From positions 1,270,001 to 1,334,000 of the forward strand of contig JBAMJR010000013.1 of NCBI GenBank assembly GCA_038501785.1: a stretch of 64,000 bases of DNA, written 5' to 3'. This stretch comes from Myoxocephalus aenaeus (Eukaryota > Chordata > Actinopteri > Perciformes > Cottidae). This document shows, one piece after another, positions 13,220-25,093 of this stretch; within the stretch, counting starts at the first letter, position 1; each line of letters opens with the position of its first letter. A program made the translations under genes and the position numbers. The notes beneath the pieces are model-generated. The model was given only the letters and a program-made list of their open reading frames with translations. It was not told where the DNA came from and did no database searches.

Positions 13220-13575
13220 TAGGGTGACCAGACGTCCTCTTTTTCCCGGACATGTCCTCTTTTCGAGACCTAAAAAAAGCGTCCGGCAGGGATTCCAAAA
13301 ACGTCCGGGATTTTGCTACGTTCGGGAAAATAGTTATTAGGTGAGGGAGATACCATTTCCAAAACTTGTAAGGGGGTTACAAGTTTTGGAAATGGTATCT
13401 CCCTCACGTTCCACCTTCTTGCGCAAGCTCTGACCTGACTGTAGAGAGAACTGTCATTGGTCGACCGATCTCAACGTAAATGTAAGTTCACAGCATGCTA
13501 CACACTACTGCTACCCCCCCCCCCCCCCCGGAACGAAGTGTCCTCTTTTTCACAAACTCAAATCTGGTCACCCTA
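13220..13575. mobile_element. hAT-like MITE with internal perfect hairpin
   Basis: Both ends are the 13-bp inverted repeat TAGGGTGACCAGA. The flanks repeat GATTCAC directly (13213-13219 and 13576-13582; the eighth base also matches if the first T is counted as flank), consistent with a 7-8-bp hAT-type target duplication. Inside, 13341-13371 is the exact reverse complement of 13377-13407, with a GGGGG loop. A run of about 17 C follows near 13515. At about 355 bp with no transposase frame, it is a non-autonomous element. Confidence 0.8.
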
Positions 13576-13934
13576 GATTCACTCGACCACAACCCAAATT
13601 TGACCGCTCAGTCCAATAATAAATGTACCCAGACCTAATTATGGTGTCATAACACCCTGTGTTTAATGCTTGTTTTTTTCCAGTTTTGAAATTGTAATCC
13701 TTATTTTTCTTTCAGTGTACACATTCTACATGTTTTCTTAGTTACCAAATACAAGCCAAAAAGTCACGTGTCACGTGTTTCCCCTGCAGGAATGAGTCTT
13801 TAGGCAAACCATCTGGCACCTGCTACTGAGCTTTCTGTTTAGCAGCATCAACTTCCTCAGCAGTAAATTCACTGCTCTGTCTGCTCCAACACACACACAC
13901 ATTGTTCAGACTTCCCAGCAGCCACAGTCACTGG

Positions 13935-13936
<2 letters not shown>

Positions 13937-14006
<70 letters not shown>
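13937..14006. repeat. (TG)35 microsatellite
   Basis: An uninterrupted TG dinucleotide run of about 70 bp. Confidence 0.95.
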
Positions 14007-14009
<3 letters not shown>

Positions 14010-14527
14010 CCTCTGCATACTTTGAACAGAGTGAACGTGGAGATAAGACAAAATGTCATCATGCTAGGAAGTCATTTTAAACATACGTTGTATGACATTG
14101 ACACAGACACACGTGTCTTTAATTAGCAGTGACATGCATTAACAATCTAGTTAATCCTCCATTGTTGTTTTTACATTTTAATATAGAATATGGTCAAGGT
14201 GATACAGCCGCTCCAGTGCAGAATCAGACACACAGGCAGTCGGGTCATAGATAAGTCAATCTGAGAGTGATGATGGAGCCCATAATGGATGTGCAATTTA
14301 AGGGGCTGCATGAGGTCAGGGAGAGGCAATACTAATCACGTCCATGACAGCTAAACCTGCCCGTCAACCCTCATTTGAGTGAGTCTTGACTCAAGTCATA
14401 AAGATGAAAGCGTGTCATTGTCAGGGAACGAGTTCAGAGGTCCTTGGTGCAAGCTGCTGTCTGTTCATATGAAGCATTCACTCAACATACTATTTAAAAC
14501 AACATTAGACCTGTACCCAGTTTAGTT

Positions 14528-14590
14528 CATTTCAATATGTTGTTTCCACCAAGGTGGGCACTACCTCTGTGGAAACAACATATTGAAATG
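14528..14590. repeat. Perfect 22-bp inverted repeat
   Basis: The arm at 14528-14549 is exactly complementary to 14569-14590, with a 19-nt loop. It lies in otherwise unique AT-rich sequence. It could be a degraded MITE core; a small hairpin RNA is possible but unsupported. Confidence 0.7.
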
Positions 14591-17330
14591 CTAAATGATA
14601 ATGAAAATCAACTACTTATTTTTCTCCAAAACCCTTGAACATTTAATACATGGCAAATTATTAGATTCATGTGCTTTTAATAATCTTTTTTAACTCTTTC
14701 TGTCAGGATTCCAACCACTTCACAGCACTGAAATAGCTTTGACCAAAGTGAATATTGGTATAGGACTCCTATTCACATGTTTGTGCAAATTAAATCTGCT
14801 GTTCACTTGACTTCCGTGCCTCTTGACTGATGGAGGAAATCAGAATGCTGGCACACGCACAAAGATGGCAAACAGGTGCAGACATGCTGATACCCCCAAC
14901 ACACCCACACACACACACTCTCCATGCCTCAGTACACACTTACACGTGTGCACACATACAGTAGATTCTGTAAATGTAGAAACGAAACAGCACAGTCATG
15001 TGCACACATGCATTAATGCTCCCTCTCTGTCTGCGCTGCAGCGGGGACATCTGGACACCAGGCATGTGAAGACCTGGTGGAAAGCTGAACCTGACATTTG
15101 GGCTGCGTGTATTTCCGTCTCTTTGTGATGTGGACACACATCTGTGTGTCTCTGCCCAGCGTATTCATAGAGCGACCACTTCAGCAGTCTTGAGGGGCCT
15201 CCCGTAGGGGCCCGTCTTGATGTAAAGACCGCCACGTGGCTGCAGGATTTGGGTGTTTTCGCCTTTCTCCGTCCATTTCTCTCCACCTATGCGCCCATCC
15301 CTTCATTCGCCTTAGCTTTCCATATATATATATGATTGCTCCTAATCCCTTTTCCACACTGTGTTCTCTTAACTTCTACTTTCCCACACTTCCAGCCCTG
15401 AGCGTACACAGGCTGTCCACTGGCAAAGCCAACACTTCTACGGGACTGACCCGTGCTGCCAAAAAGTGTGAGGTTGTTTTAGAAGAAGGGGCAAGCCCAC
15501 CCGCTGCCCTCGGGAAGGGGCTGGGTGGACATTGTTGTGTCAACACGGTCTCTCAGATCAGTGCCAGCACGATCCGTGGTGCAGAACAGTGCAGATAGGT
15601 GATGGTGCTCACAGCTTCCCTCTGCCAACTGTAGTGAAGAAACAACACGGAGACGGCTGTCTCCATGCCAGCTTCCTGCCATCACATTAACAATCTGGCA
15701 TGCATTGGCAGTAGTAGGCTGGATCCACTGGCTGTGAACAGCAGCCGCGCACAGCTGTGAGAAACACTCACCTCACACCGACTTCATAGGAAATACAATC
15801 AAAGGCTGCAGCACAAATCAGTTCAGATGCAATCAGTAAATGGCTGAAAGCAAGGAGGGGCATGCTGTCCTTCTTTACGCGCAGTTAGTGGCCAAGTGAG
15901 GACATAGAGACACTTTCAAGTTGACGAGGTTTAAACTGATTTACTCATCGGCTCGTAAGAAGAAACGCTAAGCCGGTGAAAACTGTTGTGCATTGTCTTT
16001 TGTGGCTCTGGAAGGAGCTTTTATAAAGTCTGAGAAAATAATGATGTCATAGTGATGTAAGCAGGGTTGTCTCAACCTGCAGACAAAGAATGTATCACCT
16101 GAGAAAACCTGTGCTGCTAACTTGTGGCATGAGGTTTGAAAGACCGCATTTACCAGGCAGGAAGAAAGACAACATTGAGTTGCATTGTGGGAAATAGGAA
16201 CGAGCATTTTTGGTTTCTTGACCCATACTGTGCACTAAAAGTCAGGATATCTTGCCGACCTCTTTTGCACACATTTTGACCATTCTTTTTCTCCAATCTG
16301 TCTCTCGAACGCACCCCAAACGTTATGCAACGGCGTTACCACATCGCTGCCGTGTTCCTTTAAGAAGTTTAAGTGCATGAAGCGGAGTAGTATCCATGTG
16401 ATTGTGGACCCGAGTCTTTCTGCACCTGCTGCACTGCTACCATGGAACCAGCAGCATATCTGCACATGGTTAGTGACCTTTGACCCCCTGGTGGTCAGCA
16501 GACGCAAGGGTGCCTCAGACACAAGATCACTTCAGCCACACCTGCTGCCGGGCCGGGAAAGGGGTCGCACCCTCCTGTCTCCCTCCACCGCTGGAAATAG
16601 ACCCCGTTGCTACGGAAGATCCATACGTCCCTGATTTGTTGAGTGGTTGATGAATGAGCACAGAAGGGAAGAGACGTAAAATGTCTGTTTCAGTGGGTCT
16701 GTGGGTGAGTGTTAATAATAATATACTAATATTATTGGGATGAAGTGAATGTCCCACCTCTTCCTACAGTACATACCTACATCCACGTAGGAAATAGTTA
16801 CGTAATGCCTAATTTTTAGTACCAGTTTACTGTGGATCCCGTTGGGTTTGCCTGCCTCGGTTCACAGCTCCGTTTCAGAGGGATTTCAGCATTGAAACAC
16901 AGAGAAGCGCGCAGAAGCACACACTGGGGAAGTGGTGTTGGAGGGTTAATAAAGTGCTGAGGCGGCAAGGAGCCAGCTGTCATTCAAAGACTGCGTTAGC
17001 GCTCCTATTCAGCCAGTCAGCAGCTCCACACCTACTGCCGCCGCAGGAAATCAATACCTTCTTGTGTGATTGGATTTTAGAATAGATATAGGGACTTTAT
17101 GAAAAAGATGAACGTGAAATATGTTATTGGATATTCTATAGCTACTGTAGCAGGATGTGCATTAAAGAGGTTGAAAGAAAGCTAGTAAGAGAGAGAGAGT
17201 AAAATAAATACAGAGAATGTAAAGCTAGACAGAGCTGCTGCACATTACAGTCAGATCACTGAAACAACCTGACGGAAGCCCAGAGACGTTTCCAGTCCAA
17301 AAATAAAAGAGAGGAGCCACTTTTACGAAA
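14591..17330. other. Intergenic stretch downstream of rgcc, no gene recognised
   Basis: No exon with recognisable protein similarity was found. The sequence is mostly unique, with a short AT run near 15322 and no long microsatellite. It ends at the inferred rgcc polyadenylation signal. Confidence 0.5.
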
Positions 17331-17340
17331 AGAACAATAT

Positions 17341-17346
17341 TTTATT
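17341..17346 (-). terminator. Candidate rgcc polyadenylation signal
   Basis: AATAAA on the minus strand, about 760 bases past the rgcc stop codon. The implied 3' UTR (17.3-18.1 kb) includes a C19/A9 homopolymer at about 17572-17598. Confidence 0.45.
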
Positions 17347-18105
17347 CTTTAACATCATATCCGGCAGGCATTAGCTGTATTAAATACATATGTTGCTTTC
17401 CAGTTGTTGTTGTTTTCCATCAGGGATTAAGTTTTCAGTTCACATTGAAAGCATGTAACCAACTTTATTCCAGTCAACGAGTGTCAAATCCTAATCTGAC
17501 TATCCTGTTAATACCGAGGCGAATAGAATTTCAAAGCAAATATTATTTACATAAGATATAAAAATATATTTCCCCCCCCCCCCCCCCCCAAAAAAAAAGA
17601 CTGATCAATTTACAATAAGAAGCTCTATAAAATTACTAATATATTTATATTATAAAAAGCCATTTTTAAATACTCTTCCAGCTCAAGTTTAGTTTGAGGG
17701 AGTGTAACCTGGTCTGTGGGGCGGGGTGACAACACATGTTCCAGTGACTCTTTGCAGCATATATTCCACGTCCTCACAACATTTCACAGAGTTCATGACA
17801 TCATCGCCGCTGAAGTATTCTTGTCCTCAGGTTCCCCTACAATGCAAATGGGCCCCGGCTTGCGGTCCAGAAGCCAGGTGGCCTGGAGTCAGTAGAGCAC
17901 TGCTGGGTTAACTATAGGAGGGTGCTGGCTAGACCTGATGCCGTGGTGGAGCCACTGGGAAGTTGTGCCGTGCCATCCGGCTGCATCCTGTCGGGTGGTT
18001 TTCTGTGTCGGGGCCGGACTCATGTTAGCTGCTCAAGGGGGAGTCCAGACATCCACTCCCTCCCTCCCTCGTGGCTACACTCCAAGACGACTGCGGGCCT
18101 CCCCG

Positions 18106-19383
18106 TCACATGCCTGAGAAGAGACGGAGACAGACAGACGTGATTAGAACGGGACTCCACGGCTCCTCGGTTGCCAGCTCTATTCTCAGAGCGGCGGACG
18201 CTCTGTTTTACGAGGGCCGGTCATCGTAAACACCGGTTGGCCCTGATAAACGCGTCATCCTCCGGGGGTTAATGAGGAGGAAGGGGGGGGGGGGGGGGGG
18301 GCTGGCTGACCGCCCGACTGGATGAATGCACGTCCAGCTTTTTTTGCAGGACGAGCCGTGAAAGACGGACATTCAGTGGTCCAAAAATAAATAAAAACAC
18401 AGAACAGAGCGGGGTTGTGGAAGGAAGAAACACGACTTCTGTCTCCATTCCATTCCTGACAAATGCACGGTTGGAATTTCCATTCCAGGTTTGCACCGGC
18501 GCACATTCCTTATGCTGGGATGCAAGTTCAAACACTCAAAAAAAAAAAAGCCTCGTAGTCAAGAAGAGGTTGGAGATTAGCCGTGTATGTCTACAATCTG
18601 TGACGTTTTCGTACGCTACTAAAACGCCCTATTTGCCTCCTCGGGTTACGGCTCCGGGATAAAAGGGCGGGACAAAGTTCAGTCGGCCGTGCTCGGACTG
18701 CGCACTCTCTTCAAAGTTGACTGACGGGTGAAAAAGGACACGCTGCCTTCCCCAGTGTAACCCCAGAGGCCTCATGGTCCACCTAACGCGGGCCCCCGCC
18801 CCCCTCCGTGGTCCTGACACATCCTCGTTTCTTAGAAACCCAGAGGGGAGCGACTCCCGTGTCACTTTATGAGTGGTCGTTAGCATAGCTGACATAGGGA
18901 ACAAACGCTGCTGTTAATCCCGGCTAGCTGGGCGGCGCCGGCACCCGGCCTAATTCATCAGGGGTTCTGACAGCGAGGGCCGCATTAGCACTTACTCTCT
19001 AATGTCCTGTCAAGGTCGGCGATGAAGTCTTCCAGTTCTTTAGTGTCGCCGAGTTTGGCTGCGAGGGGGAAAAAAGAGATTCAGATTCAATCCCATGAGA
19101 CGGTAAATAAACATGTTGCTAAGTCATGTTTGCAGACTGTCTTTGCATTGCAGTGTATAAAGGGTTTGATTTTGATTTTTTTTGGGGTGTGTGGATGAGG
19201 AGTGCAGCTCACGTTTCGGTGACATGAGAGGGGGTGAGTTGGTGGTGGGGGAGTTCAGCCTCTCATCGCTGAAGCTGAAGCTGTTTCTGTTGAGCGACTC
19301 TGCACCTGCCGAGAGAGGAAGAGGAAGAGAATGAGGACCAACTTCATTAGGTTGGACGTTCACTTTTTCAGGGCTACATCATG

Positions 19384-19477
<94 letters not shown>

Positions 19478-20370
19478 CTGATCTGTGTCAGTGGAGCAGC
19501 TCCGGGGTGTAATCACGACATTCTCCCCTAATGACACCTTATCTCTATCGCCTCTCTCACACACACACACACACACACATGCGTGTGCTTGTATTTCGCA
19601 GACACAGAGGTGTGTATACACACACACACATACACACACACAAACAACATACTTGGACAAAGGCAGATTGTACTCTGTATATATATATAATATATATTTC
19701 CATGAGCAGAAGTTTCTGCTCTGCTCCACTGGACAACCCCAAAAGTTAAAAAAAAATTGTAATTTTCACAAATGCGTCTCCATGGTGGCGGTTAGTGCCA
19801 GCGTTAGAGAGCAGGTTGCCTCTTGGGCATGGAGGTCTCTGAGGTCATGCAACTCGCTCCCTGTCCTTGAGCAACATTTATCTCGGAGTCGGATACCACG
19901 TTCCTGTCCTGTCCGGACGCTGTTTTCCGACTCCCACGTGCCACCCAAACTCTAAACGGTTACATAAAGGATATAATGGCCCCTTTGATTCTGCCAAGAA
20001 GTCCGTATGCCAACCCACAGGAACATATTTTCACTGCCTGGTGAGAGGAATGGAGGACGAGGGAGAAAGAGCAGCTAGAATTGGGTCTGTCTCGTTCATT
20101 CAAAGCAACTTTTTTTCTCTTATTCCCATCTGGTAGAAGAAGTGTTGCATCTTGCTAAAAGTCTCAACCTCCTTGTCCAAGATATCTACGCGAGTATGAA
20201 GTCAGTGTGTGTGACAAAAAGCAGATTAGGCATCACTTAATGCTCCTCTCTGTGCAGAACTCCAGCGGACCTGAACAGCGTCTCAGATGTCGACCACTTA
20301 CTTGCTCCCCTCTCTCTGACCCGTACCACTCCCACCACTCAGCGCTGAACACACAGCGGGGAGCACCCGG

Positions 20371-20416
<46 letters not shown>

Positions 20417-21156
20417 GACTCCCTCTCATTTCCCAGTATTCATTCATGCACACGCATATTCCGTTCTCTATCTCTGCCCCTCACTCCGACGTGGATCGGA
20501 GAGGACCCTGTGTCATTCATCTGCAGCCTCATCCATCAGGCCGCAGCACAATGGGGCGCTCCTGCGCGGGACAGGTCCCTCTTCATCAGACTGCCATGGA
20601 GAGGACGGGGCTCTCGCAGGAATCTGATCCCCTGAGCGAATCGACGAGCTCACAGAGTCGGGACGACCCCTCCCTCCGCTTTCATCGCGGATGTTGCCCA
20701 ATGCGAGATCCTCAGTGGTTTATGTGGTCATGCCATTTACTGGAGCTGGATGAGCTCTGGCAGAACCACTGGAACCCAGAGTCATTATGCAAACTGGTGT
20801 CTGGCAATAGTGCCCGAATTTCTCTGGAACCCTGCATGTTTCCTCTCCAGAAGACTGGAGGATCTTTCCACGTCTCCCTGTGGAGGTCCAACACCGCTCA
20901 CACGTGTCTGGGAAACTATCTTTTGCACATGGGGACCCTGAAGCATTTTATATTTGAATGTTTTTCTCTCTGCGTGTCAGCATATGAGAGATATATCATT
21001 TTGGTAAGAGGGCTGCCCGAGGCCAAAGCGCTCCAGCTGGAGTGAAACAGTAATAGGACAGTAAAACTTTAGATAAGGAGCCACAATGTGGGCGCGTGGG
21101 TGTGCCAAAAATATGCAGCTGGAGCTTAATCTGATGCTCAAATCTGGACCATGATC

Positions 21157-21199
<43 letters not shown>

Positions 21200-22165
21200 A
21201 CACACGTAATTGTGCGTGAGAGCATATACGTGCATGGGTGCACGCGCAACAGTTTGAAGGTCTCCCCCTGCTGCGCGCTCCATGGCACGTGATAAGAAGC
21301 TGCGCACCCAAGGTATTGCAGAAGGAGTAACCCTGACTCTTGTGGAGAAGCAACATACATGAGGCTTCTTGGGTTATATATTTTATATTTGATAACAAAG
21401 TGGGCACTTTTTTATCTACATATATAAGATCGCCACATGTGATTTAGTTTTTGTTGTCACTATTGGAAAACAAAAGCCCACCAGGGGAGCGATGGACAAT
21501 GCTCCCCATACATGTGCTGAATACACACACGCGCGCGCACACACACACGCACGCACACGCACACGCACACGCACAGTGACTCACTCTCGGAGTCGCTGAT
21601 GCCGCTGTCGCTGACGCTGGCGCTGCTCCTCCTCTTCATGGTCTTCAGGTGCTCGTCGTACCTGAAGTGTCGCTTCTCCACCGGCGACGTGAAGTCCTCC
21701 ATCACCGCGTCGAACTCGCACAGCACGTCGTTCAGATCCTCCTCGTTGATGAACTTCGCTGGAGAAGAAAAAAAAGAAGAACATTTAATAACTTTTAAAT
21801 TAGTTTTGGATCCACTATAAAGTTTCAGCTGCGTCAGAGGTTGAGAATTAATCCGACCAGAAAATAACTTGACTGTGCATGGAGCATAATATTATGTCAA
21901 TATGAATAGAAAACTATGTAAAAGTTTTGCAATATATATATATATAAAACCACATTAAAGGCATATCTTAATTAATGATAACCTGTTGGAATGTAGGCTA
22001 TTTAAATACCTCCAACATAAACGTTATTTAGGTATGAACCTATAGTGACAGTAAAAGCAAACAGCACCAAGAAAGTCTTTATGATGTTTATGGCAATACA
22101 ACAAATACAATATATAATAAAACAAACGTATATTTACCTTGCGGTTTGAGTTTTGGAGACTTCAT
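18106..22165 (-). CDS. rgcc: Regulator of cell cycle RGCC (RGC-32), complete, 5 exons
   Basis: Coding exons: 22165-22138, 21758-21585, 19305-19213, 19058-18996 and 18113-18106. Together they give 366 nt, or 121 residues plus stop; the human protein has 137. All junctions are GT-AG in phase 1. Exon 2 carries the family core, including LCEFDAV, RHFRYDEHL and MKRRSSASVSDSG. Exon 3 gives NSFSFSDERLNSP, exon 4 KLGDTKELEDFIADLD, and the last exon only Ser-Met-stop, as in human (which also ends Ser-Met). RGCC is a small, mostly disordered cytoplasmic and nuclear protein, known to bind CDK1 and respond to complement activation and TGF-beta. The serine-rich acidic segment and a Ser-Pro site fit kinase regulation. 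The N terminus is shorter than in mammals. The start is the first ATG downstream of a TATA-like box, with no in-frame alternative needed. Confidence 0.95.
18283..18301. repeat. Poly-G run in rgcc intron 4
   Basis: About 19 consecutive G bases in the last intron of rgcc. It is G-rich on the plus strand, so C-rich in the transcript, and is prone to assembly-length error. Confidence 0.85.
19386..19474. repeat. (AC)n microsatellite in rgcc intron 2
   Basis: About 89 bp of uninterrupted AC, followed by further short CA tracts at 19558-19580 and 19618-19642. A second array, (CA)21, is at 20372-20413 in the same intron. Confidence 0.95.
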
Positions 22166-22291
22166 TATTCCAGTAACCAGATTTGAGATGATCCTAAAAT
22201 CAGTCTTGTATATTTCGTATAATTGATAAAAGTCCCACTCGGTGCTCCTGTGTACGAAAGGTCTTGAACTAACCCTGCAGCCTGAAGGACT

Positions 22292-22332
22292 GCCGCCTTT
22301 TAACGAGCCCCGCTCGGTGGGGGCGTGGCCTC
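22292..22332 (-). promoter_or_regulatory. Candidate rgcc core promoter (TATA-like and GC/CACCC box)
   Basis: On the minus strand GTTAAAAGGCGG (about 22303-22292) resembles a TATA box, and GGCCACGCCCCC (about 22330-22319) just upstream is a GC/CACCC box of the Sp/KLF type. The start codon follows about 130 bases downstream, leaving a short 5' leader. Assignment is by position only. Confidence 0.45.
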
Positions 22333-22649
22333 CGACGCGGTGCGTGTGACCGCGTGCGTGCGCTCCCAGTGCCCAATAATAAAAATAAAAAAAGTGTCCG
22401 CGGTTGAAGTTACACTCCCCTGACGACTCCCTCATAACAGAGTGTTGGTAAACAAGTCGCGCGTCTCCTGCCAGAGAGAGGCGTGATGCTGAGGTATTAA
22501 TAATCATGACCCAGTGCTTTTCATATCGAGTCACCAGGCAGATCGTGACGGGACGAGACCCAACTGGGACCCACACGCAGACCTTTAGGACTCGATTGTG
22601 TCAGTGATATATATTACAATGATGCTAATTGAATGCATCATATTCACAG

Positions 22650-23030
22650 CTGTGGTGGAAAGAAAACACAAAGTACTGCTCCTACTTCTTCCTGATATTA
22701 GAATAAAACATTACACCCACCCTAACATCCATCTAACAGTAATCATCACTTATAACACATAGTTATCTAACATATAAAAAGTGATCAGCTTGAAAAATAA
22801 ATACAGTGTTAGAGGTTTAACTAACAACAACATGCAGAACAATACAACGTTGTGATCCTTCTTACATGTTAATACCTCAGTAACAGATCCATATATTTAT
22901 GATATAACACTGACACTTCATTATGAGTACTTTACCTTCTGACAAGCTTTTTTTGCTTCTTTTATGTTACTCAAAAGTACTTTTTCATTTGTTATATCAG
23001 GTAAAGGATCTGAATATGTCCTCATTAATA
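22650..23030. repeat. Diverged interspersed repeat of the AGTACTTTTACTTAAG type
   Basis: AT-rich block with AAGTACTGCTCCTACTTC at one end and CAGGTAAAGGATCTGAATA at the other. These are characteristic strings of a common fish repeat made of TACTT/AAGTA motifs. A better-preserved relative with inverted ends is at 41183-41595. Confidence 0.45.
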
Positions 23031-23264
23031 TTTGATATAGCCAGTATGGTTAACATGGACCCCCAGCCTTAATTAGGAAGTGATGATTTCACACTGATTT
23101 ATGTATTTCAGTAGCATATTTGTACAGTAGCAAATAAATAAAATGAGAATCCACGTGCTTTTATTATTTTACGATGTATGACCCCTTGAAGGCAGACTTA
23201 CGAGTATGTAAAAGCACAATATTTGTATTTATACTGAGGTTATATGACACTCGTAATTTAAGAA

Positions 23265-23445
23265 CTGCACTGTATTCAGACAGGACCTTGAAGGTCTGAA
23301 GTCCTCTAGGTTTGGTTTGGGGAGAGTTGTTCCTGATCCGATGTGAGGTCCCGGGACAGAAGATGTATGCGTACAGATTGTAAAGCCCTCTGAGGAAAAT
23401 TCGTGATTTTGGGCTATACACAAATAAATAAATTGAATTGGATCT
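23265..23445 (+). repeat. Truncated non-LTR retroelement 3' tail
   Basis: The segment contains TTGTAAAGCCCTCTGAGG, then TTTTGGGCTATAC, and ends in AATAAATAAATTGAATTG. This matches my recollection of the 3' tail of a frequent fish LINE/SINE family. No coding remnant is visible. Confidence 0.5.
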
Positions 23446-23785
23446 GTACATGATCTCCTCTGGTGTTACCAGGTGGAGGTCAATCCTTTAGCACTTCTTT
23501 CTTTCTTCCAGGTCTGATCTTCAGCAAAGATGAAGCTGGATCGCCATCTGGTGGTGCGCTGTCGCAGTTGCAACCCAATCAAACGCTTTGAACCTTTAGA
23601 TTTTGGTCGTGCCTTTGCTTCCAACACTGATGGGACACGACCCCCCCCCCCCAAAAAAAATGCTGAGAACAAACAAATAGTTGAGCTTGACCCATTCGCT
23701 AGTTTCTCAGCTCCCAGCCAGTTGTCCAATGAAGCTCTCTGTGAGTTGATTTGTCTTCACAGACCACGCTAAAGAAAAGAAGAAG

Positions 23786-24006
23786 AATAAATCCTTTTTA
23801 TTTGTCATAGTACATACATACATGAAATGTGTTCTCTGCATTTAACCCATCCTAAGGAGCAGTGGGCTGCCCTGAGTGGTGCCCAGGGAGCAATTTAGGG
23901 TTCAGTGTCTTGCTCAGGGACACGTGAGCTATGGGGGGACTGGGGATTGAGCCGGCTACCTTGTGGTTGCGGGACGACCACTCATCCCCCTGAGCTACAG
24001 CCGCCC
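23786..24006 (-). mobile_element. tRNA-derived SINE, near complete
   Basis: Read on the minus strand from 24006: GGCGGCTGTAGCTCAGGGGG supplies a pol III A box (TAGCTCAGGGG). GGTAGCCGGCTCAATCC (23960-23944) is a B-box-like motif. The 3' part ends in a CAAATAAAAAGGATT tail followed by a CTT-rich run. This tRNA-like head plus tail is the layout of a teleost SINE. A truncated copy is at 61825-61945. Confidence 0.75.
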
Positions 24007-24604
24007 TAGGGGCGCTGAGACTTCCTCACCTCCCGTGCCCAGTTTACCACAACCAGCAAATGGACAAACACGCTGTGTGTTTGCAGCTGCACGTGTCTGT
24101 TGACTCCGGAGGGCCCCGAGTGGCCCCTTAACAACCTCTGCTGGCATCAGCGGAGGTGCTGAAAGTGACACCTTGGAGACACCGTGGGTGGATATCCATG
24201 TCACCCATAGGTGGGATACCAAGTCCAACAGAATCCATTCACGTACGCCCTCACATACCTCACTGAGCAGGGCACCGAGGAAATAAGCACGGTAATCACA
24301 TTTATTAAAAAATAAATTACATGATCTCTACTTACATATTTACATTCATTTGTAGTCATTTGTGATGGACAACATGTCATATATTGACAAAAGGGTTACG
24401 ATTACTCATACTTCACTTACCAATGAGTCGTATAGCTCATTTTAACTGGGCATACATTTGCTTTAATAAAACTCTCTGCACTTTGCACATCGTAGGAGTT
24501 TTGGCCTGAGCACAGATGTAAGTATGTGCTTGCTTTTTCCTCCACACGTGACCCTGTATGTGGGAGTGGGTGTGCATATTTCTGTGCATACACTACACAC
24601 CGAA

Positions 24605-24695
24605 AAATAAATGGTTCTTTAAAAGGCTTTGTGGTTCTACGAAGAACCATCACCTACTGAAGAACCATTTTATCTATCGGATGGTTCTACATGCT
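24605..24695. repeat. AAGAACC-type interspersed repeat
   Basis: Alternating GGTTCTTT / AGAACCAT motifs with partly palindromic structure, resembling a common fish MITE. It lies near the inferred end of the f5 transcript. Confidence 0.4.
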
Positions 24696-24738
24696 TGTCA
24701 TCTGTAGGTGGGGTAGTTAGCTGCAAGCTTATATTTGA

Positions 24739-24744
24739 TTTATT
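24739..24744 (-). terminator. Candidate f5 polyadenylation signal
   Basis: AATAAA on the minus strand about 150 bases past the f5 stop codon. A second candidate lies near 24301. The choice cannot be made from sequence. Confidence 0.4.
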
Positions 24745-24891
24745 TGTGTATATTAAAAAATTAAATAAAAAAAAGAATATATATATTATTTTCTGCAGGA
24801 AAAAGCAGAACGCGTGTGTTTACTTGCATGTACATGTGCATGGTTGATCTTTCGGTATGCACGTATCTGTGTGTGTGTGTGTGTGTGTGTG

Positions 24892-25057
24892 TCACTCAAA
24901 TTCACAGCCCAGCAGCTCTATTCTCATGGTGAGGGAGTTCCACCACCTAGTGGGGATGATTCGGATGAAGCGGGAGAAAATGGGAGGGTAGATGTAGTTC
25001 TTCACGTGGTCGTTGTTATTCACATTTCCAGAGAAAGTCTAGATTTGGAGAGAGAGA

Positions 25058-25093
<36 letters not shown>

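Noticed and set aside
12689..13227. Leu/Ala-rich and Ala/Asn-rich repeat proteins
   Set aside because: By-product of the 36-bp minisatellite; no start context, splice structure or similarity.
23530..23772. 80-residue plus-strand frame
   Set aside because: No recognisable similarity or splice context, contains a poly-Pro/Lys run from homopolymers, and sits among interspersed repeats.
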